DNA of 64,000 bases, taken from positions 19,156,898-19,220,897 of the forward strand of contig NC_092577.1 of assembly GCF_037975245.1 (NCBI RefSeq). Direction: 5' to 3'. Both the position numbers and the translations under genes were made by a program. Positions 1-10,858 of the stretch are shown here, one piece after another. The stretch comes from Apostichopus japonicus (Eukaryota > Echinodermata > Holothuroidea > Aspidochirotida > Stichopodidae). How positions within the stretch are numbered: position 1 is the stretch's first letter; each line of letters starts with the position of its first letter. Below the pieces are notes generated by a model, which made no database searches, was not told the origin of the DNA, and worked only from the letters and a program-made list of their open reading frames with translations.

Positions 1-904
1 AAGACAGTCCATAGATGTCAAGGAGACACAATGAAAGAGATAGTTCTTGATATATCAGGTGCTAGATCACAATGTCACATCCACTATGTTGCATTCAGTA
101 GAGTCACTTCCCCGAATGGCTTATACGTACTTCATCTTAACCCTGCAAAGATAAATGTTGATCCGAAACTTGTCAAGGAAGTAAAAGACCTTTGTTCTAC
201 AAGATTATTGAAGATCAACAGCCAACCAATTGACGGCAACACCACAATCATACATCAAAATACAAGATCATTACGGAAACACATTTCTGATATTGTACTT
301 GACACCACAATCACATCTGCTGATATTCTACTTTTCACTGAATGCCATTTATCAGAAGCAATAACAAGTGATAAGCTGTACATTGAAGGATTTACACTAT
401 TCAAAAACATCCCATCTCATGCTCCTCTCTCAAACTCCCCATATGGCACTGTAATCTACACTAAAAATAAGATCACAACATTGTCGGAGCAAACACTGAA
501 TATAAACAATGTTGAAATGTTGAAAAAACACTTGCCAATGCAGCAATTCCAAGGTGCATTAAATAACTTGTTAGGTCAATGTTGACATGCTCCAAAACAC
601 ACCAGACAAAAACAGCCTTCTTTGTCTATTAACAAAAACTTTCAACTACAAACAACTCCTACTTACTTTTACAACAGATTATAACTCATGCTTAGATCAT
701 ATCTACACAAACATTCCTACAAGTAAAATAATTGGTAGTGGAGTTCTTGAGAGCTATTACAGTGCTGTCTATAAGCATATGTGCATCTACTGGTTAGCTA
801 GCAGTAGTGTTTGCTTATGCAGTCAAATGATCAATGCATCAAACACTGGTCGGATCATAACCAAAGCCTTTATCCAGATTCTCTTCCTCAACACACCTCT
901 GTAA
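1..904 (+). pseudogene. 3' end of Helentron: PIF1 helicase fused to endonuclease, decayed
   Basis: The reading frame is open from base 1, so the helicase is cut by the window edge. At the start it reads TVHRCQGDT (superfamily 1 motif V), then YVAFSRVTSPNGLYVL (motif VI), both typical of PIF1-family helicases in Helitrons. About 70 residues further on comes an endonuclease/exonuclease/phosphatase-like segment (HQNTRSL, ADILLFTECHLSEA). A stop at 583-585 and a frame change follow, and the domain resumes near 587-780 with LDHIYTN and GVLESYY. The usual catalytic SDH after this point is lost (SAVYKHM), and the middle of the endonuclease is deleted. Helicase plus C-terminal endonuclease is the hallmark of the Helentron branch of rolling-circle transposons. 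The identification is by motif reading; the Rep domain lies outside the window. Confidence 0.75.
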
Positions 905-1750
905 TAATAAACATAACATTACAATTACATTATTATGATCTGTGTGGTCAGTTATTATCTAGCATCAAATCAAGTATGACCTATGACCTTATGTATAACA
1001 CATAGTTATTTGAAAATGTTCATATTCGGCCCTATGACCTCATTCAAATATATGATATGGTCACTCATGGGACATCTGCATACCAAGTATGTTGAAATAA
1101 TTTCCATCTTGTGGATATCGTGCATACAAATATTCAAGTAAATATAGTAAATATATACAAGCACTTGTCAGTTATCAACCAATAGCAACTTAACAATATT
1201 GCAGAAATCAAATGATGCAATTGCACAGTTATTGCAATTGTAAGATTTGTTTTCACCTGTGACTTCATTAACATTCATGACATGATCACCACAACAATAA
1301 AATTGTTCTACTCATCATAGCTCATCCACCTATAGAGTATGACTAAAAACCCTCATTATCAGTCATCTCCCCCCCCCCTCTTATTTACACCTAAAAATTC
1401 AGACAACTAGCACCATAACAAATTTAAATATTGTGACTTGCAATTGCAGATTTCGTGCAGAGCATCAGCAGATATTGAAAAGATTTTTTTTTTATATAAA
1501 CCTCAAGTGACATAATGTCAATGTTTGTAGGTGAATTTTAAATGTTGACACTTTTTGTATAACAATAGAAACTTAATATACACAAAACACTAGTTATTGT
1601 TAGTGCTCACTGAGTGTTTAATGAAGTCAGTCTTCAAATTCTGTAACTCCACGTTTTAGTGTGAAGCTATAATTTCACTTCAAAATAGGCAAAATTGATT
1701 TTTAAACTTGATTAAAATCGAGTGATTGAAAATCTTTACGTTTCAATTAT
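905..1750. other. non-coding stretch after the Helentron
   Basis: AT-rich sequence with no convincing reading frame. It probably contains the 3' non-coding tail of the Helentron, but I could not identify its terminus. There is a C-run near 1370 and a T-run near 1487. Confidence 0.4.
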
Positions 1751-1768
1751 TCTCTATTCTTTACACAG

Positions 1769-2183
1769 ATGATCACCATAGCCAAGATCAAGGAGATGAG
1801 AGGGAAGTCTCAACCTTTTGAACTGCCATTGAAGTGTGTCGTGCCATCTATGTTGCCACCCACAACCTACACCAAGGATGGTGTGGGGGAAAAAAATGCA
1901 ACACTTATTACTTATTAAAGCAGTGACATTTGACGTATCGAAAACAGAACACGTCAAAGAGAATGCTACTGTTATCCTAAAAAAGTACATTACAAAACCG
2001 GATTCCATTTTAATAACCTCAAAAACTAAAGTGTACCGGGCACCGAGCATGGCTCTTGACGACGCTGTCTTGAGAGAGGCAGTCAATTACCTGAGGCCTA
2101 CTCCTCCACCACCCTCAGATATTCCAACTGTGAAAAAATCAGCGATAAAATCGATGCAGTCAATTACAGGAAAAGTTATTAGA
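1769..2183 (+). pseudogene. OB-fold/RPA-like exon, frameshifted
   Basis: A splice acceptor (ttacacag) precedes 1769 and a donor (GTAAGT) starts at 2184. The first part reads MITIAKIKEMRGK and VVPSMLPPTTYTKDGVG. A one-base indel in the G/A run near 1888-1897 then moves the frame, and reading continues with KAVTFDVSKTEHVKE, TKPDSILITSKTKVYRAPS and PTVKKSAIKSMQSITGKVI. The style (ITGKVI, followed in the next piece by an LSLWKDL strand) resembles single-strand-DNA-binding OB folds of replication protein A. It lies about 1 kb downstream of the Helentron endonuclease on the same strand, so it could be an accessory ORF of that element, as RPA-like ORFs are in some Helitrons. That link is inference. 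It could also be an unrelated repeat gene. Confidence 0.5.
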
Positions 2184-2261
2184 GTAAGTAATTTCTCACT
2201 CCATTCCTACAATGTTGTTCTGTACAGGTACTGACCATCAAAAGGTAGCTAATAATGATGT

Positions 2262-2607
2262 CAAGGGCGTAGGAACCGGGGGCGCCAGTCCCCCAGTGAA
2301 AAATGTAGAGGGGCGGAAGTATCATTCCGCCCCCTCCCCGCTTCCCAAGTCAGAAAACCCCTTTTTCATTTCCAAATGAGAAAAAAATCTCATTTGGAGC
2401 ACCAAACTGCATTTAAGGCCAGGTGAAAATGCAAAATTATATGCAAAATTGAGTGGGTGGGTTGAAGTGTGCTTTATTGCACCAAATGGCATCTGAGGCC
2501 ACCTGGAAATGCAAAGAAATTTCCCTTTCCCCTTAGACCCCTCCCCCAGGTCGGCCATCAGTCTTCAACCCCCCCCCCCCACTCATAAGTACCTTCCTAC
2601 GCCACTG
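2262..2607. mobile_element. hAT-type MITE, 346 bp
   Basis: The left end is CAAGGGCGTAGGAA and the right end TTCCTACGCCACTG, imperfect inverted repeats. Both sides carry the exact 8-bp direct repeat AATGATGT (2254-2261 and 2608-2615). An 8-bp duplication with CAGTGGCGTAGGAAGG-like ends is diagnostic of non-autonomous hAT elements. The inside is rich in C and G runs and has no coding frame. It lies in the putative intron between the two OB-fold exons. Confidence 0.9.
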
Positions 2608-3388
2608 AATGATGTGCATTTATGTACAAAACTAATCTAAACTACATGATTGTGAAAGGTTTGCATGAAGGAAGATTGGTAGACATATTTTTCTTACAAC
2701 CTGTACATAATTCTAAAAAGAGATTTAGTAGATGAACATTGCATAGGTGACTTAACGATTCAAACAGTATTCCTTGCCTGTGTTCAGGAAAATGGCTTTG
2801 AATGTGGAAAATTATTCTTACAAGCTGTACTGGTTGAATGATCTCTATGGTCAAAGGAATTGTGATAATGGAAATATTGTTATCGAAATGAAATTAATGA
2901 TGAATGCTTGAATTATGTAGATAACGTTAATCTGTTTGGAGTTGATCAGGTGGAAGTCATACTTTATTTTATATTGTCCTAATTAGATCTATTGTTCTAG
3001 GGATGAATGATTAATGAATGGGCTACTATTTGCTATGCTGACCAACACTTAAGCCTTAAAGACCCCCCCTGTCAACCACCACTTGAAAAGATTTTTCTTT
3101 TTTATTTCATGTCAAATTTATATTGCAAATGGACAGAAATGAACTGTAACTATCACCAGAGTTTAAACTATAACATGTGACAAGGGGCCATTTTACTGAC
3201 ATGGAAGCCTGCCGTTACCAACAAATGTGGACAGTTCTGTCACCTACTTCTTTCTATAATCACTTTTCTTCCAAAATACTACCAATCAAACTTCATTTTG
3301 TACCAGGACTGAAATATGTTCTCTTTACTGAACTTCCAACTGACTTTACAATTTCCATTTACAAAAATTTGCATTATTTTGTTAACAG

Positions 3389-3587
3389 GATGAAGCCCCA
3401 AGACAAGTTTTTGCCAGATTCAAATGTGCAATTTCCCACCGTAGTAATCGAGGACAAGGCTGATGACATAAAACTGTCCTTGTGGAAGGATTTGACCGCC
3501 CATCAATTGAAGCCGGGGGATTTTAGGACCGCTGAAAATGTGGTTACAACAGAATACCAGAACAAGAGGCAGGTTTCCACCACTTGA
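3389..3587 (+). pseudogene. second OB-fold/RPA-like exon, frameshifted
   Basis: The acceptor gttaacag ends at 3388. The first codons read DEAPRQVFARFK in one frame. A shifted frame then gives FPTVVIEDKADDIKLSLWKD, LKPGDFRTAENVVTTEY and a stop at 3585. The pattern V.EDK...IKLSLWKDL...L.PGD....NVVT.EY matches an RPA-type OB fold (beta strands around LSLW, then a GD turn). The upstream exon ends in phase 0 and this one starts with DEAPR in phase 0, so the two are splice-compatible before the internal frameshift. Confidence 0.5.
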
Positions 3588-4860
3588 AGGACAAAAATAT
3601 AGGTCAAGTAATTGGTCTTACTCCTAATATATGGGCATGCCCTGTGTACATTATCTGGTATATATGCATGCATAGTGAACCAATACTTCAATACTAACTT
3701 GCCTGAAAACAGTAACACAAGTCAGTATTTGAGATTGATTAGGTGACCAGTGAAATGGTGCTATCCTTCACAACTTTTGTGTGTCACATATGCATGAAGG
3801 ATGCTACAGCTATTAAACATTCTATCACAAATTATTAAACATGGGCAGAGTTGTGGCTACACTGGGCAGGGTTAATGGGCCAAAATGGGGGTATCCTCTA
3901 ACCACTTTTCCCAACAGTGCATCTGGCATAGGTAGAAACCCACACAGAGTGTGATATGGTCAGGGTTATTTGATTTAAATCTTGTTGAAATTGCCCCTAC
4001 CACAGCTTGTGCGCTTTGCAGGTTAAGAATCGACCACTGTAACGATCATGCATGTTGTTGAAAGGACTAAAAGGAAGACGTGTCAAATGTAGGCGGCTAA
4101 ATATTAATAACATCCACTAACAGTCGTAACTAACTGTCCATATAGCTGCATAGTTGTGTTGTCACTATAAGGCTCTGTCTATATCATCTATCGATCTTTC
4201 CATCCATCCATACCATCTATCTCTCTCAACTATGTCATCTATCTCATCTATCTATCTGTCTCATCTGTCTCTCTCATCTATTTATATATCTCTCTATCCG
4301 TCTGGCTGTGCTTCATTTCTTTATTCCAGTATAAATTTACAGAGAAATTTCTAAAGATCAAATGTCATATTAGGTATTGAAATACTTCACAATCTTTAAA
4401 ATGCTTCTTCCAGCAATTTCATAGAATGTTTTGGAAAAATTGAGTTTGGTGAGAATTTAGTATAGCTTCATATGAGATTTTCCAGAATTTGTGGTCAAAG
4501 ATCATCTCAGGTTCACTTTTTAAATCCATGCAGCAACATGCTTCTTCACAGATTAAATTGATGTTGATGAAAGTTTATTATATTCATTTTGGGGTAGTTC
4601 AAGAAGTAAAGGTCAAATGTCTTGTAGGGGTCAAATGTTATAAGGCTATAAAGGAATGATAATGACGGGTATAAGGACCTATTCTAAATTCAGTTCTGCT
4701 TGGTTATATATATGCTGATTTTTCTATTGAAGAAAATTACCAGTAATTACACAACTTATGGTACGAGCTACTGCACGATTGGTGCTCTAGCTTTTTCTGA
4801 TTTCGGAATCATTATACAAAAACCTTTCTTTTTAATTACATATCTACACCCCCAAATGAA
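3588..4860. other. non-coding stretch with TCTA/CATC-rich microsatellite
   Basis: No supported gene. Bases 4183-4306 are an imperfect tetranucleotide-type repeat of ATCT/CATC/CTCT units. A separate stretch, 4380-4640, contains loosely repeated AAGGTCAAATGT-like motifs typical of an old dispersed repeat. Confidence 0.5.
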
Positions 4861-4866
4861 GACATG

Positions 4867-5140
4867 CCACTCACCATAATAGCGTTTGATGTGGAAGACG
4901 GAACTTATCAGCTGCTTTGCCAAGTAGACGAAGACATGAATACTTATGAGGCAACAACGGAAATAATGAACACTATGCTTGCATCTCTTGGTGAGTAGTA
5001 CTTCGATGCAACGCTTTCCATGGAAGATAGACTAATGCAAGTAATTCCAGCCACGATAAATATCAAAGTATGTGCTGGGAAAGTAGTGGCTATTAATGGC
5101 AACCTCAGCACGGCCAATCTTGAAACATCTATTTCATAGT
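4867..5140 (+). pseudogene. short coding remnant of unknown type
   Basis: The sequence reads MPLTIIAFDVEDGTYQLLCQ, DEDMNTYEATTEIMN and a stop near 4998. Coding-like text then continues as FDATLSMEDRLMQVIPATIN and IKVCAGKVVAINGNLSTAN, ending in a stop near 5139. The alternating hydrophobic pattern and the location after two OB-fold exons on the same strand suggest another piece of that gene. No family is recognised with confidence. Confidence 0.25.
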
Positions 5141-5159
5141 CTTTGTATGATGATTTAGT

Positions 5160-8100
5160 GTAGTATGGTGTATTAACAAGATATTTACAATAATATATTG
5201 ATGATGTTGAAGAAAGTTAGTTGAAATGTCTGTTAGGTAGTGCTTCCTATGCAATGTTCATGAAATTAAGGTCAATAGTTAATCACAGTGATCAAGCTCT
5301 TGCCTTCATGTGAGGAATATTTAGGAATGTTAGGTGAAAGGGCACCATTTCGGGACCATTTTGAGGTGATTAAGTTTCTGCACTCTTCGTGCTCTAGTTT
5401 ATAGTATTATTTACAGTAATAGTTCAAGAAAACCATTTACATATCGCACAAAATGACAATGTACCTTTACATTGCCGAACATATAGAAAAGGAAAAGACT
5501 TTGTAGTTATTCAATCTTGTTTCAGCTTGCTGATCTGTTAGGATGTTTTACAGAAGCACGAAATTACGCATCAGAACACTACACAGATATGTAATAGCCT
5601 GTAGGCCTAATGTAGACAACGAGAAAAACCACAAAATGAAAAATAACCTATTTACTTCATTTGATCTGATTAGCAGATGCTGGCTTGCTGTTATCCACCT
5701 GAAATAACATACGAACATGTAGAATGTCATGTAGTATTTTGAAGTTCAATATTTATCTCATAAGAAACTTTGTATTAAACTACAAGAATACAATGTTTAT
5801 TGTATTTCCAATACTTTGTCAGCAATCAGTAGTAGTTTGGTATCATTTCATTCAATAAATGAACAAGAAAATCATAAAAAAGTGTCTATCTCATATCTAT
5901 TTCCAAACTTGATGATTGTGTGATTTTAAACAGAAAATTTCATAATCATAATCATTAACTCAAGAACATATATAAATGTACAAAGCTGTGCAACATCATG
6001 GAAAAAGTCATGCATAAGACCCATTTTTAAGGCATTGCTCAGTGAGGCCTTAAAACTTGGAAGCCCCCAGGTTTGAAAGTTGTCAATGAAGTAGGGGTAG
6101 ACTTTTGCAAAGCTATCAACTTTATGCATTCAACTTGGCATGTGTGTGTATGTGACGCTTGGCTTGTGTACACGATATCTGAACAGAAAATGATGTATCA
6201 TGATCAAACTTGGTGAGTGGATAACCCATAGTGAGAGGAAGATCCCAATCGTTTTTGGTGCCCACAGAGGTCACCAAAGGTCAATTATGGTCCAAAAACC
6301 CCAATCATTAAATCTGCAATAATTCCCGGTGCAAACTCTGATGCAGTTCATATTTTGAGACAAGTTTTGCATGGGTTAAGGGATAGTTTCCAAACATAAC
6401 AGTTATTGTGACCCAAGTCAAGAAAGGTCAATCAGGGGTCAAAAGTAGTATATTTGCATTAACTTGAGAACAAAATGTGCGTCAAGGTTGGGAGTTACAC
6501 TATTGTAATCCATTACTTGACTAGCATGTGGGTGACCTTCGACCTCAGTTTGACCTCCGATGACCTATATCAGTTTCTTTTGTTATTTTAATTTTCGAAG
6601 CCATAATCAGATCTCAGATATATGTTATGATCAAAAATGTCCATGGGTTCACCCCTGTGCAATCTTCCTGTGCGAAGTTATCAAAGGTGAAGTTTCTTTT
6701 TTGAATTTGTACAGTCGTACAGACTTTCTAGAATCAGTGTGTCAAACTATATCTGACCTCGAGATCAATAGGACAAAGTTAAAACTTGAAAAATATGCTC
6801 ATTTAAGGAGATACGGGCAAAACAAAAACCGTTTGTCAATATTTTAATACATCTTAGAGCTCTTTGTGCTCTACAGGAGAAACGAACTCCCCCTTCGATC
6901 AGACTCCCGGTTCTCAAGTTATGAGGGGCCAAAGGTGGTTCTGATACCTTATTAGCACTAACGCTGTGTGTGCACATTGGAGCACATGACAATTTGAAGA
7001 CAAAAATCACATCATCGAAGGAAACATTTTTGATACAAAGCATCAGGTCATCCAAGGTTGCTTATGTAAATAAACTGCTAAGTTATGCTAATTTTGGCAA
7101 CTTCTTCTAGTCACAAAGTCTGGCATGGCTTATATATTGCAACAACTTGTACATGCAGTAGAGGAACTATTTCGAAAATAACCGTCATGTGATCCAAGAT
7201 CACCAAAGGTCAATTATGGGTGAAAATGTTAAGTTCAGTTACGATTATTCTGTTGTTTCGGTAAAAAGAGCCAACTCTTGCTCATATCAGATATCTGGTT
7301 CTCGAAACCTCGACCAACAGTGGATTGGTGATAATGTTGGCAACAATATTATGCCACTGTGTCATTATACATTGGACAACATAACAATTTTAGGACAGTG
7401 CTGCTCCCCTAGTAAATATTCCTTTCAAGCAAGGAACCATAGTGCCCTTGGGTTCGTGTGGTCCTGGCAAATGAGTAGTTTGTAAGTACTCGTTGTTTTT
7501 TTTTTTTATCTCTAGATTGTAGGAAATTACCTGTTACTGAGTTGTCATCAATTGTTTACAACGTTGGCCACATATTAGGATTATTTAATCACCTTATTTA
7601 TCGGCGACTCAGTATGTACCATTAGGTTACATGCTATGTGCTTGCTCACCGTTTAAATCACATGGGTATCTAGTCTTTGTTAGGTATCAGTTCTAACAGT
7701 ATACTTCATGTTCTAATTAATTGACTTAATATTCAGCCTTTGTAGTTTCTATTTTCAAGTTCAAGGGTGTTATCGGATAGATCGTTATGTTAATCAGTTA
7801 CTTAATCTGAAGGTACATTTTGTAGTATTGCTTTTAGAGGTAACCTACTTTATCCTCGTCTCTTTCATACTCAGTCATAGTTATGCTATATTAATCATAA
7901 CCGACATTGTTAGCACGTCACTTTTCTGAGTACATTCATTATCCTATTTCATTTAGTAATTAATCTCGTAAAGCTGTAGGATTATTTTGCATCATTTATC
8001 TTGTTTCACATAAATACAATATTATCATCCTGTCCCAACCTCTTGTAATCCATGGTAAAAGAGTGTATGAGATGCAACTTTCACCATTTGTATTCAGTAG

Positions 8101-8330
8101 CAGATATCCAGTCAAGTGAAGACATAATATACTCTGTAAAATCCAACTACTTGTTTGTGCCTTTATTTCTTGTTCACATACTGCTGTGACAACTGTACCA
8201 GATACAGATACTGATGGCCTCACTACACATTCCAGACTGCCCCAGTGTTGGTGTAAAATTTAATAATGATCCCCTTTCCAGAAAGTGATAGCACCAATTC
8301 ATTTTCCAGACTAAACTAATAGAAATCTTG
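5160..8330. other. long stretch without a supported gene
   Basis: Reading frames here are short and carry no recognisable domain. Diverged dispersed-repeat sequence occurs at 6200-6480 and 7180-7240; both share GGTCACCAAAGGTCAATTATGG-like text. A T-run lies at 7498-7508. Nothing else is supported. Confidence 0.5.
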
Positions 8331-8338
8331 AAAATTAC

Positions 8339-8572
8339 CTTCAAGCGTCATCTTTGTCATGTTCAGATTCATCAGATGAGTGTAGTCCGGACTAGCTGGC
8401 GGTTTTTCGGTGTATCCCGATGAGGATGCCACAGCAGCAGACGGACCATCATCGCCACTGTGAGATGGCCCTGGTTGCTTTGATGGTGTTCTTGTCTCTG
8501 TTGGTCCAGTCAGCAACTTCAATGGTGGTAGGGGGACCAGTGAACACTGCACTTCAAAATGTGTTACATTCA
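8339..8572 (-). CDS. possible internal exon, unknown product
   Basis: On the minus strand an acceptor (aattttcag) and a donor (GTAATT) bound a 234-nt open segment, a multiple of three with phase 1 at both ends. It encodes a proline/serine-rich linker (TGPTETRTPSKQPGPSHS) ending in YTHLMNLNMTKMTLEG. No domain is recognised and no partner exon was found. It may be an exon of a host gene or of a decayed transposon gene, or a chance open segment. Confidence 0.3.
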
Positions 8573-8979
8573 CTGAAAATTAGAATGAACGATTATTATA
8601 CCACATACATACAGTAGGTTGCTCTTGGACAGGGGTCAGCCGCCTAGGTGGTTGACTTATTTTTTCTAAAGGAGAGCATATCCTTCTGCTTTATGTGGCT
8701 GCAAAAATTTGGGCCTCTCACAATGAGCATTGAAACGACTTCAGCTTGGTTTCATATAGTAAAACTAAAATGTTATCTCCCTTCTCTCAGTAACTATAGA
8801 TGTAACCTATATATTTTCCTGTGGAGCCATCATGTATAGCCTCCTCAACTACTTTCGTCAGTTGGCTTCGTGGAGTGCAGACGTGTTTTTTGCTCTCGCT
8901 CTCCATATACTACACTGTACTATATTAACTTATACTGTATTGCACTGTGGGAGTGGTATTTTCTGTTAGTACGTGCGTG

Positions 8980-9611
8980 GGTGACATCCCTATGTTCCGA
9001 CGTCTCTATGTTCCGACGTCTCTATGTTCCGACAATTTGTTTTGACTCTAATTTTTGTTGACCCAAATTTTTTCGGACCCATTTTTTTGTTGGAGACTCA
9101 ATCTTTTTGGTCTCCCATTTTTCGGACCCAATTTTTTTGGGGACTTAAATTTTTTGGGCCCCAAAGTTTTTGGGACTCAATTTTTTTGAGGGGTCTCCAT
9201 TTTTTGGACCAACATTTTTTCTGACCTATCTTTTTTTGGGGGACACAATTTTTTGGACGCAGCAAATTTTTTTCACGAAAAAAAAAGGGCCCAAAGTTTG
9301 TTATGACCCAAATAGTGCTTGTGACCGAAAATTGCTTGTGACCCGAAACTTAATTGTATGTACTCAAATTGTTTTGGACCAAAATCAGTTTGGTGTAAAA
9401 TAATTTTGGTCAGAAAAAAAGTTGGTCCGAAAACATGTTGGTCAAAAATTTTGGTCCAAACAAAGTCCGAAAAAATTAGAGTCCCAATAAATTGTCGGAA
9501 CATAGAGACGTCGGAACATAGAGATGTCGGAACATAGAGACGTCGGAACATAGAGATGTCGGAACATAGAGACGTCGGAACATAGAGACGTCGGAACATA
9601 GAGATGTAACC
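8980..9611. mobile_element. fold-back DNA element with 16-bp terminal repeats, 632 bp
   Basis: The ends are GGTGACATCCCTATG and, inverted, GGTTACATCTCTATG. Both sides carry the exact 8-bp direct repeat CGTGCGTG (8972-8979 and 9612-9619). The left arm has about three, the right arm seven, 16-bp repeats of the GTCGGAACATAGAGAY unit (right-arm units start at 9494, 9510, 9526, 9542, 9558, 9574 and 9590). The interior is made of short T-runs or A-runs alternating with GGACCC/GACCAAA words, so the two halves are loosely complementary. There is no coding capacity. An 8-bp duplication fits hAT, P or Merlin-type transposases, but the ends do not match a superfamily I can name. Confidence 0.85.
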
Positions 9612-9722
9612 CGTGCGTGCTACAGGCGTTGGTTTGTTTTTCGATATACTGTTCTTACTTTACTATTACTTTTGTTTTGGTTCGTTTCTTGCTCCTCCGT
9701 GGCCTAGCCACCTTGCGGTATC

Positions 9723-10838
9723 ATGGCGTCGCGCCGTGATAGCCGTATTGTTAAGTTAACTTTTACCGGTGAACAAGCGGTTCCACCGGTGCAAGTGTTC
9801 AGTATTTTGAAGAGTAAGGGTGTTGCGGTTCCTGGAGAGGTTGACGCTTTGCAGGCTCTCCAGGGTCGTAACACGTATGACTTACGGTTCACCAGTGACG
9901 TGACCCGGCAGAAGGGTGTCACGTTGCTGAGTAATGTCGATGGTTTGACAGTTACGCCATACGAACGTTCCGTATGGGTAACTGTCATCCACGTAGGACT
10001 AGAGGTGCGTCAGGAACTTGTCGCAACTGTTTTAGGTCGGTTTGGGGCTGTCAAGGCTACCAAAATGTGCTCCTACGCACAGGCCCCTGGGGTTTTCAAC
10101 GGGCACCGACAGGTTCGGATCGACCTAAAGCAGGACATTTCCTCCCTGTTTATTGCAGGGCATAAAGCTCACGTGCGTTATCCCGGTCAGCCCCGCACCT
10201 GCTTCAGGTGTGGGGAGACCGGGCACGAAGCCAAGGGCTGCCCAAACAAAAAGTGTGGGCGCTGCCTTCGTCTTGGGCATGATACCTCTGCTTGCCCAAG
10301 CGAAGTTGTGTGCTCACTCTGTGGGAAGGAGGGACATGTTTTTCGCGCTTGTCCCTCCTCTTATGTATTTATGACAAAGAGCAGGGGTCAGGCAAAGTCG
10401 CAGAGTTCTGACGCACCTACTGCCTCGGAGGAAGCTCCACGCAAGGAGGGGGAACCAGGTGAGGATTCACCTTCCGCACCTGGTTCACCCTCCCCCGTAG
10501 TTGCAGACCCTAACCCCGTGCCCGCACCGAGAAAGTCTCCACCAGCTTCCCCCATCAACTCGTCCAGTTCCGTCCCCAGTCCGCCGCCGGTATCGCCAGA
10601 TCCGGAGACTCTGTCCGACGGCGACTCCGGGGACTCGGTAGTCATCGGGTCTCCGGAGGCTCTGTCTGACAGCGACTCCGGAGACTCGGTGATCGTAGAG
10701 TCGAAACGTGCCACCGGGACGAGCTGGTACGACGAGATGGGGGAACCCTCTCTAAAAAGGTCGGCCTCAAGCGACGACTCAGACGACGATATGTCGTCTA
10801 GAGCTCGCTTGAAGCTTACAGAATCGTCGTCGGCGTAG
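9723..10838 (+). CDS. Tx1-like ORF1 protein (copy A), zinc-knuckle nucleic-acid chaperone
   Basis: A 371-residue protein, the gag-like RNA-binding partner of the ORF2 enzyme. The first 150 residues form a basic/hydrophobic domain that may be RRM-like (VPPVQVFSILKSKGV, VWVTVIHVGLEVRQEL). Three canonical CX2CX4HX4C knuckles follow at about residues 161-215: CFRCGETGHEAKGC, CGRCLRLGHDTSAC and CSLCGKEGHVFRAC. The C-terminal 150 residues are a low-complexity Pro/Ser/Asp tail with SDSGDS repeats. The ATG sits in TATCATGG and is conserved in copy B. The stop lies 20 nt before the ORF2 ATG, so ORF2 is probably translated by termination-reinitiation. The frame is intact. Confidence 0.93.
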   Translation: MASRRDSRIVKLTFTGEQAVPPVQVFSILKSKGVAVPGEVDALQALQGRNTYDLRFTSDVTRQKGVTLLSNVDGLTVTPYERSVWVTVIHVGLEVRQELVATVLGRFGAVKATKMCSYAQAPGVFNGHRQVRIDLKQDISSLFIAGHKAHVRYPGQPRTCFRCGETGHEAKGCPNKKCGRCLRLGHDTSACPSEVVCSLCGKEGHVFRACPSSYVFMTKSRGQAKSQSSDAPTASEEAPRKEGEPGEDSPSAPGSPSPVVADPNPVPAPRKSPPASPINSSSSVPSPPPVSPDPETLSDGDSGDSVVIGSPEALSDSDSGDSVIVESKRATGTSWYDEMGEPSLKRSASSDDSDDDMSSRARLKLTESSSA

Positions 10839-10858
10839 TTTTGCGTCATTGCCCTCTC

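Noticed and set aside
6240-7225. AGGTCA direct repeats as hormone-response elements
   Set aside because: The motifs occur within what looks like a diverged dispersed repeat and have no consistent spacing or nearby gene.
9024-9599. Frames of repeated FGP/FRRLYVPT-like residues in the fold-back element
   Set aside because: They translate the 16-bp iterations and T-runs; no conserved start or domain.
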